Source of the DNA: CAZOIA01 sp964579675
GTDB lineage: Bacteria; Planctomycetota; Phycisphaerae; UBA1845; PWPN01
Reading direction: 5' to 3'
NCBI GenBank assembly: GCA_964579675.1
Contig: CAZOIA010000014.1
Coordinates: forward strand, 1 to 49,457
DNA length: 49,457 nt
Position 1 is the first letter of the stretch; every line of letters starts with the position of its first letter. The notes under the pieces are model-generated. The model was not told the DNA's origin, searched no databases, and saw only the letters and a list, made by a program, of their open reading frames with translations. Shown in pieces: positions 24,169-33,360 of this stretch. A program made the translations under genes and the position numbers.

Positions 24169-26928
24169 TTGTCGGATAAACTTCGCGTCCATACGCTGAG
24201 CAAAGAACTGGGCGTTACCAGCAAGGCAATCATCGCCAAGTGTAAGAGCGAGGATGTCGAGGGGGTGACGAACCACATGTCCACCGTGTCGGCTGGCCTG
24301 GCCGAGACGATCCGGGAATGGTTCAGTGAGCAACACCTCGGGACGGCGGTGGAGGAAGCGGCACCGGTCGACCTGGAGAAGGTCCGGGTCAAGCGACGTC
24401 CCGCTCGAAGGAAGAGGAAGGCCGAGGAGAAGGTCGAGGAGAAGGTCAAGGAACCGAAAGCGAAGAGGGCGGAGCCCGCCGAGACGAAAGAGGCTGAACC
24501 GGTCGTGGTGACCGTGGAGCCCCCGGCAGCTCCGACGGAGGAGCTGGTGTCGGCCCCGGCGGTTGAGGAGGTACTGCCGCCGGTGGTGGTGGGAGAGCCG
24601 GCGGTGGAGCAGCCGGTGAAGGAAGCGCCTCGCCCAACCGAGCCGCCGCCGGAACAGCCCAGGGAGCCGGAGGTCCTCCAGCCGGCAGCCAAGGCACCCG
24701 AGCCGGTTCCGCCCCCGGAGCCGGTGGCGCCGGCCGGCCCACAGAACATCCCCGTTCCTGTCCAGATGAAGGGACCGAAGATCGTCGGTTTTGCGGAGCC
24801 GGACCGGATCGTTCGGCCGTCGCCGCGGCCGCCGCCGCGATCAGCCCCCCCGCGGCCGACTATGCCCGAGCTGCCGGTTTCGCCCCAGCGCCGGGTCGGC
24901 AAAGGGAAAGGCGGCCTGCGTGAGGATCCGGGCGGCAAGCGCACCCGTCACCGCGTGAACCCCCGGCGTTCGGGTTCGTCGGTGAGCGAGGCTGGCGAGC
25001 GGCTCCGCGAGTGGCGTGATCGCGACCTGCTGGAGCGTCAGGAACGGCTAGAGGCGGCCAGTGGTCTGGGCATCCACGCCCGTCGGGCCCGGGAGACGTC
25101 GGGTGGGCTTGCCCCAGTGATCGCCCCGCGCAAGACCAAGGCCCGGGTTAACGAGCCGATCGTCGCCCACGAGCTGTGTGCGGCCAGCGGGATCGGCTTG
25201 ATGCAGCTCGTGCCGAAGCTGACGAAAGAGCACGGACTGGGGTTCATCAACCGGAACACGGTGATTCCCACGGGTCTGGCGGAGCTGGTGCTTCTGGAGT
25301 TCGGCGTCGAGCTGGAGATCGTCAAGCCGGAGACCGGGCTGGACAAGCTGGTTGATGAGTTTGCCGCCCGCGAGCGCAAGCACCTGGAACCGCGTCCGCC
25401 GGTGGTGACGATGCTCGGGCACGTGGACCACGGCAAGACGAGCCTGCTGGATATGATCCGCAAGACGTCGGTGGCCCAGGGCGAGGCCGGCGGCATCACG
25501 CAGCACATCGGCGCGTACCGGGTCGAGCGGGGCAATCTCTCGGTGACGTTCCTGGATACGCCGGGGCACGAGGCGTTCACCGCGATGCGGGCTCGCGGGG
25601 CAAACATGACGGACGTGGTCGTTCTGGTAGTGGCCGCAGACGACGGCGTCATGCCGCAGACCATCGAGGCGATCAATCACGCCAAAGCGGCGAAGGTGAC
25701 GATCGTTGTCGCGCTAAACAAGATCGATTTGCCGGGGATGGACGTTAACAAGACTTACGGCCGGCTGGCGGAAATGGATCTGGCGCCGAGCGAGTGGGGC
25801 GGCGATACGGATGTGGTGAAGACGTCGGCTACGACGGGTGAAGGGGTGGACGAGTTGGTGGAGCACCTGGCGACGCTCTCGGAGCTGTTGGATCTCAAGG
25901 CGGACCCGACTCTGCCCGCCTCCGGCGCGGTGGTGGAGGCCCAGATGCAACCGGGGATGGGGCCGCTGGCCCGGATGCTGGTGCAGGAGGGGACGTTGCT
26001 AACCGGCGATTTCATCGTCTGTGGGCCGGGGTATGGCCGCGTCCGCATGATGCGGGATGGTCGGGGCCGTCCGGTCAGGAACGCCGGGCCCGGGATGCCG
26101 ATCGAGGTGGCGGGCCTGGACGAGGTACCCAACGCGGGTGACAGATTCTACTGCGTGGAGTCGTTGCAGCGGGCCAAGCAGGTTGCGGACGAGGTCAAGG
26201 AGCAGCGTCGGCAAGAGAGTCTGGTTGAGATCAGCAAGCCGCGGACGCTCCAGGACCTCTTCCAGCAGCGGGAAAAGGGCGAGATCCCAGAACTGAATCT
26301 GATTCTCCGGGCGGACGTTCAAGGTTCGGTGGACGCTCTGACCACGACCCTGAGCGAGATCCCGAGCGACGAGGTGAAGTTAAGCTTCCTGCACACGGGG
26401 ATCGGCAGCGTGACCGAGAGCGATGTGGTGCTGGCTGAAGCCAGCGGGGCGCTGATCGTCGGTTTCAATGTGGTGGCGGATCCGGGAGCCCAGCGGCTGG
26501 CGGACACCCAGGGGGTGGACATCCGCTCGTACCGGGTGATCTACGAGGTGATCGATGACATTCGCCACGCCCTGGAGGGTCTGCTCCCGAGCATCCAGAC
26601 CGAGGAGGTTCGGGGCAAGGCGGAAGTCCGCGAGATCTTCCGCGTATCGCGGGTGGGGACGGTCGCCGGTTGCATGGTGACCGAAGGTCAGGTCGGGCGT
26701 TCGCACCGTGTTCGGGTGATCCGCGACGGGCAGATCGTCATACCCACCGAGGAGGACGTTCGGCGTCGGCGGCACCGGGGGGTAGGTTCACTTCGGCGGT
26801 TCAAGGACGACGTGCGGGAGGTCCGGGCGGGGATGGAGTGCGGGATCAGGATTGAGAATTTTGACGACGTCAAGCCGGGCGACGTGATCGAGGCGTACGA
26901 GGTGATCGAGACCGCCCGCAAGCTGTAG
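24169..26928 (+). CDS. infB: Translation initiation factor IF-2
   Basis: 919 residues. The start is a TTG at 24169, supported by AGGGAGG seven bases upstream and by the family N-terminus (KLRVHTLSKELGVTSKAIIAKC, the IF2-N domain). Residues ~65-290 are a Pro/Glu/Lys/Arg-rich linker. A second IF2-N-like domain comes at ~325-375 (LMQLVPKLTKEHGLGFINRN). The G domain has G1 GHVDHGKT (417-424), G3 DTPGHEAF and G4 NKID, followed by IF2 domains II-IV. It is the GTPase that delivers initiator tRNA. The nusA-to-infB gap is 112 bases with no clear promoter. Confidence 0.95.
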   Translation: MSDKLRVHTLSKELGVTSKAIIAKCKSEDVEGVTNHMSTVSAGLAETIREWFSEQHLGTAVEEAAPVDLEKVRVKRRPARRKRKAEEKVEEKVKEPKAKRAEPAETKEAEPVVVTVEPPAAPTEELVSAPAVEEVLPPVVVGEPAVEQPVKEAPRPTEPPPEQPREPEVLQPAAKAPEPVPPPEPVAPAGPQNIPVPVQMKGPKIVGFAEPDRIVRPSPRPPPRSAPPRPTMPELPVSPQRRVGKGKGGLREDPGGKRTRHRVNPRRSGSSVSEAGERLREWRDRDLLERQERLEAASGLGIHARRARETSGGLAPVIAPRKTKARVNEPIVAHELCAASGIGLMQLVPKLTKEHGLGFINRNTVIPTGLAELVLLEFGVELEIVKPETGLDKLVDEFAARERKHLEPRPPVVTMLGHVDHGKTSLLDMIRKTSVAQGEAGGITQHIGAYRVERGNLSVTFLDTPGHEAFTAMRARGANMTDVVVLVVAADDGVMPQTIEAINHAKAAKVTIVVALNKIDLPGMDVNKTYGRLAEMDLAPSEWGGDTDVVKTSATTGEGVDELVEHLATLSELLDLKADPTLPASGAVVEAQMQPGMGPLARMLVQEGTLLTGDFIVCGPGYGRVRMMRDGRGRPVRNAGPGMPIEVAGLDEVPNAGDRFYCVESLQRAKQVADEVKEQRRQESLVEISKPRTLQDLFQQREKGEIPELNLILRADVQGSVDALTTTLSEIPSDEVKLSFLHTGIGSVTESDVVLAEASGALIVGFNVVADPGAQRLADTQGVDIRSYRVIYEVIDDIRHALEGLLPSIQTEEVRGKAEVREIFRVSRVGTVAGCMVTEGQVGRSHRVRVIRDGQIVIPTEEDVRRRRHRGVGSLRRFKDDVREVRAGMECGIRIENFDDVKPGDVIEAYEVIETARKL

Positions 26929-27065
26929 GGGGACGTCGTGGGGGAGTTTCCGCCTTGGCCGGGGGTTGATCCTCGCAGGTGGTTTCTTCACCGGGCATGT
27001 GCGCGGTCCTTTCGGGGCCGGCCCTGCCGTCGGGTGATCCCGGTCGGGGGATGCGAGAGGTCGCG

Positions 27066-27356
27066 ATGGGCCGAATGGTGGTCGGCACGTTGAGCCTGAA
27101 GATCGCCATTTTCGATGCCGCCTCGTTGAAAGACAAGCGGCGGGTGGTCAAGAGTCTCAAGGACCGGCTCTGTGGTCGATTCAACGTTTCGGTGGCAGAG
27201 GTCGGCTCTCTGGATCGGCGACAGCAGGCGGAGCTGGGGGTGGCGATTGTCGGCAACAACGGAAGGTTCGTGGAAAGCTGCCTCGACAAGGTTGTGGATT
27301 ACGTTCGCCGCGATCGATTCGCATCGCTGGTGGACTACGAGGTAGAGGTGTTCTGA
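27066..27356 (+). CDS. DUF503 (YlxP-like) protein
   Basis: 96 residues, the usual length. ATG 27066 has AGAGG six bases upstream; an upstream frame to 26979 is unsupported. It has the family pattern LKDKRRVVKSLKDRLCGRFNVSVAEVG and the ferredoxin-like fold order, ending with VDYEVEVF. The function of DUF503 is unclear, but it lies between infB and rbfA in many bacteria, suggesting a link to ribosome or translation factors. The rbfA start is eight bases after its stop. Confidence 0.88.
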   Translation: MGRMVVGTLSLKIAIFDAASLKDKRRVVKSLKDRLCGRFNVSVAEVGSLDRRQQAELGVAIVGNNGRFVESCLDKVVDYVRRDRFASLVDYEVEVF

Positions 27357-27364
27357 GAGCTGAT

Positions 27365-27829
27365 ATGACCGGGCGGCGGATTGCCCGGCTCGCTGAAAGC
27401 GTCCTGATGAAGTCGCATCGGCCGGAACGAGTGGCAAACGTAATCCGAGCAGTGGTGAGTGACGCGATCGTCAACAAGCTGAACGACCCGCGGATCGCCC
27501 CGCTCTCGAGCGTGACCCGGGTCGAGGTCAGTGGTGACCTGGAGTACGCGAAGGTGTGGGTGAGCGTGATGGGCGAAGAGGCGGCCCGGCGGCTCACGAT
27601 TGCGGGGCTTCGTTCGGCGGCGGGGCTGGTGCAGCGATTGCTGGGGCGCCGGTTGCCGATCCGGCACTGTCCGCGGCTCAGCTTTCACCTGGACGAGTCG
27701 ATCAAGAAGGGCGCGGAGACGATCCGACTGATCGATGAGACTATGTCCCAGGCCGGAAAGGGTCCCGGTGCCTCGGCGGAGCAAGGACGCGAGGGCCAGG
27801 TCGGTCTGTCGTGCGGAGATGACGCATGA
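27365..27829 (+). CDS. rbfA: Ribosome-binding factor A
   Basis: 154 residues. The KH-like fold has the family signatures HRPERVANVIRAVVSDAIVNKLNDPRI and LEYAKVWVSVMG, and ends LSFHLDESIKKG. RbfA assists 30S maturation. The start is ATG 27365; ATG 27407 would give a more typical N-terminus (MKSHRPERV). The stop overlaps the next start as ATGA, so the HhH gene is translationally coupled. A ~30-residue Gly/Gln-rich tail extends beyond the conserved domain. Confidence 0.92.
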   Translation: MTGRRIARLAESVLMKSHRPERVANVIRAVVSDAIVNKLNDPRIAPLSSVTRVEVSGDLEYAKVWVSVMGEEAARRLTIAGLRSAAGLVQRLLGRRLPIRHCPRLSFHLDESIKKGAETIRLIDETMSQAGKGPGASAEQGREGQVGLSCGDDA

Positions 27830-28713
27830 AGCATGGCAGTGAGTATGCCAGGCGCGTCAAGCGGCTTTTCCAACAACTGGTTCGCAAATCCGGCCGGCCT
27901 GCTCCTGTCGAACCGACGGATCCCCTCGAGCAGACGATCGTGGGCATCCTCTCGTCGTGTACGACGAACACCAGGGCGCGTGCGGTTTTCCGCAAGTTGC
28001 GTCAACACACGGTTGACCTGAACGAGTTGAGAGTAACGCCGCCGACGGAGCTGGCGGACATGATCGGCACCGGGGTTCCGCTGGCGCGGGCCAAGGCGCA
28101 GCGGATTGTCGATGCGTTGAACGACGTTCGGCGGCGACAGGACAGGCTGGACCTGTCGTTTCTGGTGCAGCGTGGTCGGCGGGAGGCGCGCGAGTACCTC
28201 GAATCACTCGCGGGCGTAGATCGGCCGGCGGCAGCGAGTGTCGTGCTGCACAGCCTGGGGGGACACGCGATACCGGTGGACGATCTGACGCTGTACATTC
28301 TGCGGAAGGACGAGTTCGTGGATCCCTCGGCGGATGCGGCGGAGGTGCAGGGGTTCCTCGAGCGGCACGTGAGCGCGGTGGATACCCGGGCGTTTGTCGA
28401 GCTGCTGGGCAGGCACGTGGCTTCTCGGGGATCACGCGTTCCCGTGGCCGAGCTCGATGCGTTGCTCAACCCGCCGGCCGATGAGCCGCCCGAGGCGGAC
28501 CGCGAGGAGGCGCCGGCGGCGTCGGCATCGGACCGGACATCTGCCGCGAAGAAACCCTCCGCCCGACGGAAACGCGAACCACCGCGCTCGAAGAGACTGC
28601 GCCGGGGGAAGTCGAGGGCGTCGGCAGCGCACAGGTCGTCCGCAGCCAAGAGCAGAGTCAGACGTTCCAAGCGTTCGGCGAGAAAAGCCCGACGCACGAC
28701 TAAGCGGCGGTAG
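27826..28713 (+). CDS. HhH-GPD (endonuclease III-like) protein with histone-H1-like basic tail
   Basis: 295 residues. Residues ~1-215 resemble endonuclease III: DPLEQTIVGILSSCTTNTRARAVF at the N-terminus, an HhH-like segment LAGVDRPAAASVVLHSLGG, and an Asp in IPVDDLTLYIL at the catalytic position. The catalytic Lys site is Pro and the C-terminal iron-sulfur cysteines are absent, so glycosylase/lyase activity is uncertain. Residues ~222-295 are Lys/Arg/Ala/Ser-rich (SAAKKPSARRKR, RRSKRSARKARR), like histone H1 or bacterial basic tails that bind nucleic acid. It occupies the place where truB often follows rbfA. Its role may be in DNA, or RNA, binding. Confidence 0.72.
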   Translation: MKHGSEYARRVKRLFQQLVRKSGRPAPVEPTDPLEQTIVGILSSCTTNTRARAVFRKLRQHTVDLNELRVTPPTELADMIGTGVPLARAKAQRIVDALNDVRRRQDRLDLSFLVQRGRREAREYLESLAGVDRPAAASVVLHSLGGHAIPVDDLTLYILRKDEFVDPSADAAEVQGFLERHVSAVDTRAFVELLGRHVASRGSRVPVAELDALLNPPADEPPEADREEAPAASASDRTSAAKKPSARRKREPPRSKRLRRGKSRASAAHRSSAAKSRVRRSKRSARKARRTTKRR

Positions 28714-28821
28714 AACGGGTTTGGATGAGATTGTCTATGTATGGGGCCGGTCGGCCCTTGCGCGATCGGCGAGCGTAATCGATGATCTCCGAGAGAGTGA
28801 GTGATTAAGGAGCAACGGCAC

Positions 28822-29700
28822 GTGAATGAGAATCGGGTACTCAGGATCGGCATTCCCAAGGGGAGTCTGACAGACTCCACGGTGGATCTTTTCAGCCGGG
28901 CCGGCTTTGCCCTGAACGTTTCGCGGCGCGGCTATTATCCGTCGATCGACGATCCGGAACTGGAGTGCATCATGTTCCGGGCCCAGGAGATGAGCCGATA
29001 CGTCGAGGACGGGGTGCTGGATGCCGGTCTTACCGGCTACGATTGGATCCGCGAGAATGGCAGCGACGTGCACCAGGTGTGCGAGTTGTCGTACTCGAAA
29101 GCCACAAGCCGGCCCGCTCGTTGGGTGCTGGCAGTCCCGATCGAATCAAAGGCCCAAGCGATTGAAGACCTCGACGGCGGCGTCGTGGCTACGGAGTTGG
29201 TAAACGTCACGCGTCAGTATTTCGAGGAAAGAGGGCTCAATGTCAAAACGGAATTCAGTTGGGGGACGACGGAGGTCAAGGCCCGGCTGGTTGACGGGAT
29301 CGTCGAGTTGACGGAGACCGGTTCGTCGCTGCTGGCGAACAACCTGAGGATCATCGACGAAATCCTGAGCTCGACCCCGCGGTTCATTGCCAACCGGCAG
29401 GCCTACGATGATCCGTGGAAACGGGAGAAGATCGAGTCGCTGGCAGTCCTGCTTCGCGGCGCGAGCGAGGCGCGGGCCAAGGTCGGGTTGAAGTTGAACG
29501 TCGCCAGACGCAATTTGAAAAAGGTGCTCAAGATACTCCCGGCGGAGTTGTCACCGACGATCTCATCCCTGGCCGACGAGCATTTTGTGGCCGTCGAGGT
29601 GATCCTCGAAGCCGTTGTGGAACGGAAGATTGTGCCCGAGCTCCAGAGGGCGGGCGCATCCGGAATCATCGTGTATCCGCTCAACAAGGTTATTCCCTGA
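28822..29700 (+). CDS. hisG: ATP phosphoribosyltransferase, long form
   Basis: 292 residues from GTG 28822, which has AAGGAG nine bases upstream; the longer frame to 28801 would swallow that site. First step of histidine synthesis. The N-terminus VLRIGIPKGSLTDSTVDLF, the GLTGYDW motif and the PRPP-binding ELTETGSSLLANN are present. The C-terminal ~80 residues form the ACT-like regulatory domain of the long form (FVAVEVILEAVVERKIVPEL), so feedback inhibition by histidine is expected and HisZ is not needed. It is the only his gene in the window. Confidence 0.93.
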   Translation: MNENRVLRIGIPKGSLTDSTVDLFSRAGFALNVSRRGYYPSIDDPELECIMFRAQEMSRYVEDGVLDAGLTGYDWIRENGSDVHQVCELSYSKATSRPARWVLAVPIESKAQAIEDLDGGVVATELVNVTRQYFEERGLNVKTEFSWGTTEVKARLVDGIVELTETGSSLLANNLRIIDEILSSTPRFIANRQAYDDPWKREKIESLAVLLRGASEARAKVGLKLNVARRNLKKVLKILPAELSPTISSLADEHFVAVEVILEAVVERKIVPELQRAGASGIIVYPLNKVIP

Positions 29701-29712
29701 CGAGCTGAGATC

Positions 29713-32700
29713 ATGCGGGTTCTGTCAGCCGGTTGTGTTGTCGTGGTCTCGCTGGCGGTGGCGTTGGCCGCCGGCTGTTCCGGGTCGGGTTCTCCCTCCC
29801 CGGTTGAGTTAGCCTCCGCCGACGCCCATCTGTTTGCCCCGCTGCCGATCCCGGCTGATTTCGACCGCGCGCGGGCGAGGTTGCGGCTGGCTGAGATCCC
29901 CGATGATCCGCCGGCGCCGGTGGCCGGCGATTCACGGGCGGCGACGGAGCTTCCCCAGGCCGCAGTCCGGCACCTGGCCGAGGCGCGACGCCTTTTCGCC
30001 GAGCACCGTTACACCGAAACCATCCTGGAACTCGAGAAGGTCCTGAGTTACGACCCCAATTGTCAGGAGGGCCACCGGATGATGGCGGTCGCACGCCTCC
30101 TGTCCGGCAATGACAACCGGGCCAGGTTATCGGCCCAGCGGGCCCTGGCGATCAAGCCGGACGATCTGACCTGCCATTACGTTCTGGGGCGGCTCGCGGA
30201 CAAGGCCGGTCAGCCCGACAAGGCGCTCCGCGCATACCGGATCGCCCTGAAATGCAAGTCCACCGAAGAGGAAGCCGGCTACCGGGTTCTCACGCATTAC
30301 CGTCTGGGTGTGCTTCTGGAGCAGGAAAGTTACCACGCAGCGGCCATTGCGCAGTTCGCCGCCTTTGAATCCGGGCTCCAGTCTTCGGGGAAGAAGGTGG
30401 AGGAGAATCCGGAGCTGGCGAGCATCGCGCGAATCCATCGGGGCTCAGCGGCCATTCGCGTCGCGCGGTCGCACGGGCTGCTGGGGAACTACCGGGCGGC
30501 GGCCGAGGCCCTGAAAATCGCCACTGCTCACTCGCCGAAAGACTTCGACCTTCGCGTCGAATACGTTCGCATGCTCGTGCGAGCCAAGCGGATCGCCGAG
30601 GCCGCCGCCGAGGCCGCCCGCTTCGTTTCGGACAGCCATGGGAGCCGCGAGGCAGTCACACTCCTGCTTGCGGTACACCGCTTCGCGGGCAGGCCGGAGG
30701 CCGGGGCGGCGGCGATGAAGGAGATCATTGCCCAACAGCCGGACAACATCGACCTCTGGTTGCTTTACGCCGACGCCCTGTTGGCGGCGCATCAGTCCGC
30801 CGAGGCGGTTCAGACCCTGAACAACCTGGTGGTCAAGCACCCTGCCGCCTCGGAGGTGCGCTGGAAGCTGATCGGGCTGCATCGGTCGCGGGAAGACTGG
30901 CGGGCGTGGTTGAGGGCATTAACAGAGGCGTTGGTGGTTGAACCGGCCGAGTACATCCGCGCCGCCCAGGAAACAGATCGTGCCCCGGCGGCCGTGTCGG
31001 CCCGGATCGTGGATGAGAAGCTGGATCAACGCGGTGACAAGAGGGAATTGATACCGGCGGCGGCCACCGATGCCTCGGCAGCGGCGTTGGATTATCTGCT
31101 CGGGCGGCTGTGCGATCGGCTCGACCGGGTGGACGACGCGCGTCGGTTCTTCGAGCAATCGGTGCGGCGGAGTCCCGACTTCCTGCCGGGCACGATCGGC
31201 GTGGCGGAGTTGTACATTCAGCGCTGCCAGTGGGATGACGCGATCCGGGTAATCGAAACGGCGGGCAAGCAGCGTGATGAGCCATCGCATCAATTGCAGC
31301 GGCTTCTCGGGCAGTGCTACGACGGGCTCGACGACGTGGAGCAGGCAGTGGCCCACTACGAGCGGGCGATCCAGATCCACCGCGCGGACGCGCGTTCGAT
31401 GCTGCTGCTTGGTGAGCTCTACGAGCGCCAGGGCGAGCCACGGAAAGCCCGGCAGCAGTACCAGGCGGCCATCGCCGCGAACCCCGACAACGTGCTGGCC
31501 CGTGAGGCGTACATCCGCAGTCTCCTGTACGCACGAGACGAGTCCACCCGTGCGGTGGGCCGCGTGTCCCTGGAGTTCGCGGAAATGCAGCGACGCGCAC
31601 CCAACGACCCGGCCACGGGGCGGTGCTCGGCCCTGCTGACTTTCGTGCAGGATTCGGATCGTGATGCCTATTGCAGAAGGTTGAAAGGGCTGATCCGGGC
31701 CCATCCCGATGATCTGCGATCGCGCGTGGAACTCGCTACGACCCTGATGGCGTTTCGTGACTACGAGGAGGCGCGCCTGGAACTCACCGAGATCCTTGCC
31801 CGAGACCCGCGGTCGCCGCGAGCGGGGGAGCTGATGGCGATCGTGCTCACTAAGTTGCTGGATTTCGAGCAGGCTGCCGAGCAATTCCAGCGATTATTGA
31901 CGCTGTACCCCAACCGGGGGGAGTGGGTTCGCAACTTTGCCGAGCTCCACCTGATTGATCAGGACTACGATGCCGCCGTCGGACTGTGGAAACGGTTCCT
32001 GTCGCTCCAGAAGCGAGCCGGACTTCAAGGCACCGCCTACCGGGGCCGGCTGATGGAGGCCTGCCGCCTGGCGGGGCGATTCGACGAGGCCCGGCAAATT
32101 GCCGAGGGGTGGCTGGAGGAGACCGATTCGAATGATCTGGCCCGCAACGGGGCGCGATGGTTCCTGCTGGCTGCGGACCAGGCCGAGCAGGACTATGATC
32201 GATACCTTGAGCGGTGCCGCCAGTGGTTAAGAGCGGTCCCCAATGACCGCGAAATCCGCGGTTGGCTGCTCGGGGTGAGCATGGAGGCTCCGCTCGGGGT
32301 GATCGGCCGATTCGAGGGACGGGGTGGACTGATCGGAGCCGGACGCTTTGACGAGGCGCTCCTCCAGGTGCTCGAGTGGCTGGCGGAAACGCCGGAGGAC
32401 GCCACGGTGATCAGGTGGCAGATGGAGGTGCTCCAGTCGGCCAGGCGTTACGATGAAGCCATCGAGCTGTCTCGGAGCCTGTTGGCAACGGTGACCCAGC
32501 CGGAGGAACGGTTCGTCCGGCTCTATGTCCTGCAGATGACGTACGCCCGGGCGAGGCGCTATGACGAAGCTATTGCAACGGCGAAAGAGGCGATCGCGAC
32601 CGCCCACGAACTGGTTTCCCAGATCGATTCAACCCGGGGGGCTGGATTCGAAGAGGCCGTCTTCAGCCACCGTCGCGGGATCGGCAGCCTGTTGACCCAG

Positions 32701-33300
32701 GCCGGACGGTTCGATCAGGCCATCGCTCACTTGAACAAGATGATCGAGGAAACGGGCGACGAGCAGCACAAGGCCGACCTGTTACGGGCGGTGGCGTACG
32801 TTTATCAGCGTCAAGGGCGCATGGCCCTGGCGGAAGAGCGTCTGCGCGAATCGTATGAGCTTGCTCCGACGGACATCGGGCTGAACAACGATCTGGGCTA
32901 CACGCTGGCGGACATGGGCAAGGAACTGGAGGAGGCGGAGCGGATGATCCGGCTGGCGGTTGGAGAAGCCCCCCGGGAGCCGGCCTATCTGGATAGCCTT
33001 GGCTGGGTGTTGTACAAGAGAGGCAGACTGGACGAGGCCAGGACCTGGCTGACCCGGGCGGCGTCGCAGCAAGGGGGCAAGGATCCGGTTATCTTCGATC
33101 ACCTCGGGGATGTAGAGTGGCGGCTGGGCGAGACGGTGAAAGCCGTCCAAACCTGGCGGCGGTCGCTGGAGAACTACGAGCGCCGATGGGCGGACGGGGA
33201 AACGGAGACGAACCAGGAGTTCGTCACGCGAATCAGCGGCAAACTGAAAGCGGCAACGAGCGGCGAAACGCCCGCGGTGGCGCCGGTCGTTGGGGAATAA
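29713..33300 (+). CDS. Giant TPR lipoprotein
   Basis: 1195 residues. The signal peptide ends in a lipobox (LAAGC, Cys22), so the protein is probably lipid-anchored. Nearly the whole mature chain consists of TPR-type helical repeats, e.g. AEARRLFAEHRYTETILELEK, LGRLADKAGQPDKALRAYRIA, ELYERQGEPRKARQQYQAAIAANPDN and LGWVLYKRGRLDEARTWL. The C-terminal repeats match the tandem TPRs of BTAD/PEP-CTERM-system-like proteins, but no such system is visible. It starts 12 bases after hisG and ends 60 bases before the yebC-family gene. Its role is probably protein-protein scaffolding in the envelope; no specific partner can be named. Confidence 0.85.
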   Translation: MRVLSAGCVVVVSLAVALAAGCSGSGSPSPVELASADAHLFAPLPIPADFDRARARLRLAEIPDDPPAPVAGDSRAATELPQAAVRHLAEARRLFAEHRYTETILELEKVLSYDPNCQEGHRMMAVARLLSGNDNRARLSAQRALAIKPDDLTCHYVLGRLADKAGQPDKALRAYRIALKCKSTEEEAGYRVLTHYRLGVLLEQESYHAAAIAQFAAFESGLQSSGKKVEENPELASIARIHRGSAAIRVARSHGLLGNYRAAAEALKIATAHSPKDFDLRVEYVRMLVRAKRIAEAAAEAARFVSDSHGSREAVTLLLAVHRFAGRPEAGAAAMKEIIAQQPDNIDLWLLYADALLAAHQSAEAVQTLNNLVVKHPAASEVRWKLIGLHRSREDWRAWLRALTEALVVEPAEYIRAAQETDRAPAAVSARIVDEKLDQRGDKRELIPAAATDASAAALDYLLGRLCDRLDRVDDARRFFEQSVRRSPDFLPGTIGVAELYIQRCQWDDAIRVIETAGKQRDEPSHQLQRLLGQCYDGLDDVEQAVAHYERAIQIHRADARSMLLLGELYERQGEPRKARQQYQAAIAANPDNVLAREAYIRSLLYARDESTRAVGRVSLEFAEMQRRAPNDPATGRCSALLTFVQDSDRDAYCRRLKGLIRAHPDDLRSRVELATTLMAFRDYEEARLELTEILARDPRSPRAGELMAIVLTKLLDFEQAAEQFQRLLTLYPNRGEWVRNFAELHLIDQDYDAAVGLWKRFLSLQKRAGLQGTAYRGRLMEACRLAGRFDEARQIAEGWLEETDSNDLARNGARWFLLAADQAEQDYDRYLERCRQWLRAVPNDREIRGWLLGVSMEAPLGVIGRFEGRGGLIGAGRFDEALLQVLEWLAETPEDATVIRWQMEVLQSARRYDEAIELSRSLLATVTQPEERFVRLYVLQMTYARARRYDEAIATAKEAIATAHELVSQIDSTRGAGFEEAVFSHRRGIGSLLTQAGRFDQAIAHLNKMIEETGDEQHKADLLRAVAYVYQRQGRMALAEERLRESYELAPTDIGLNNDLGYTLADMGKELEEAERMIRLAVGEAPREPAYLDSLGWVLYKRGRLDEARTWLTRAASQQGGKDPVIFDHLGDVEWRLGETVKAVQTWRRSLENYERRWADGETETNQEFVTRISGKLKAATSGETPAVAPVVGE

Positions 33301-33360
33301 ACGACGAGTGACGATGGATCTGCCGAGACGGCGCCGATGGGGCGGTAGAGGAGATCGCTG

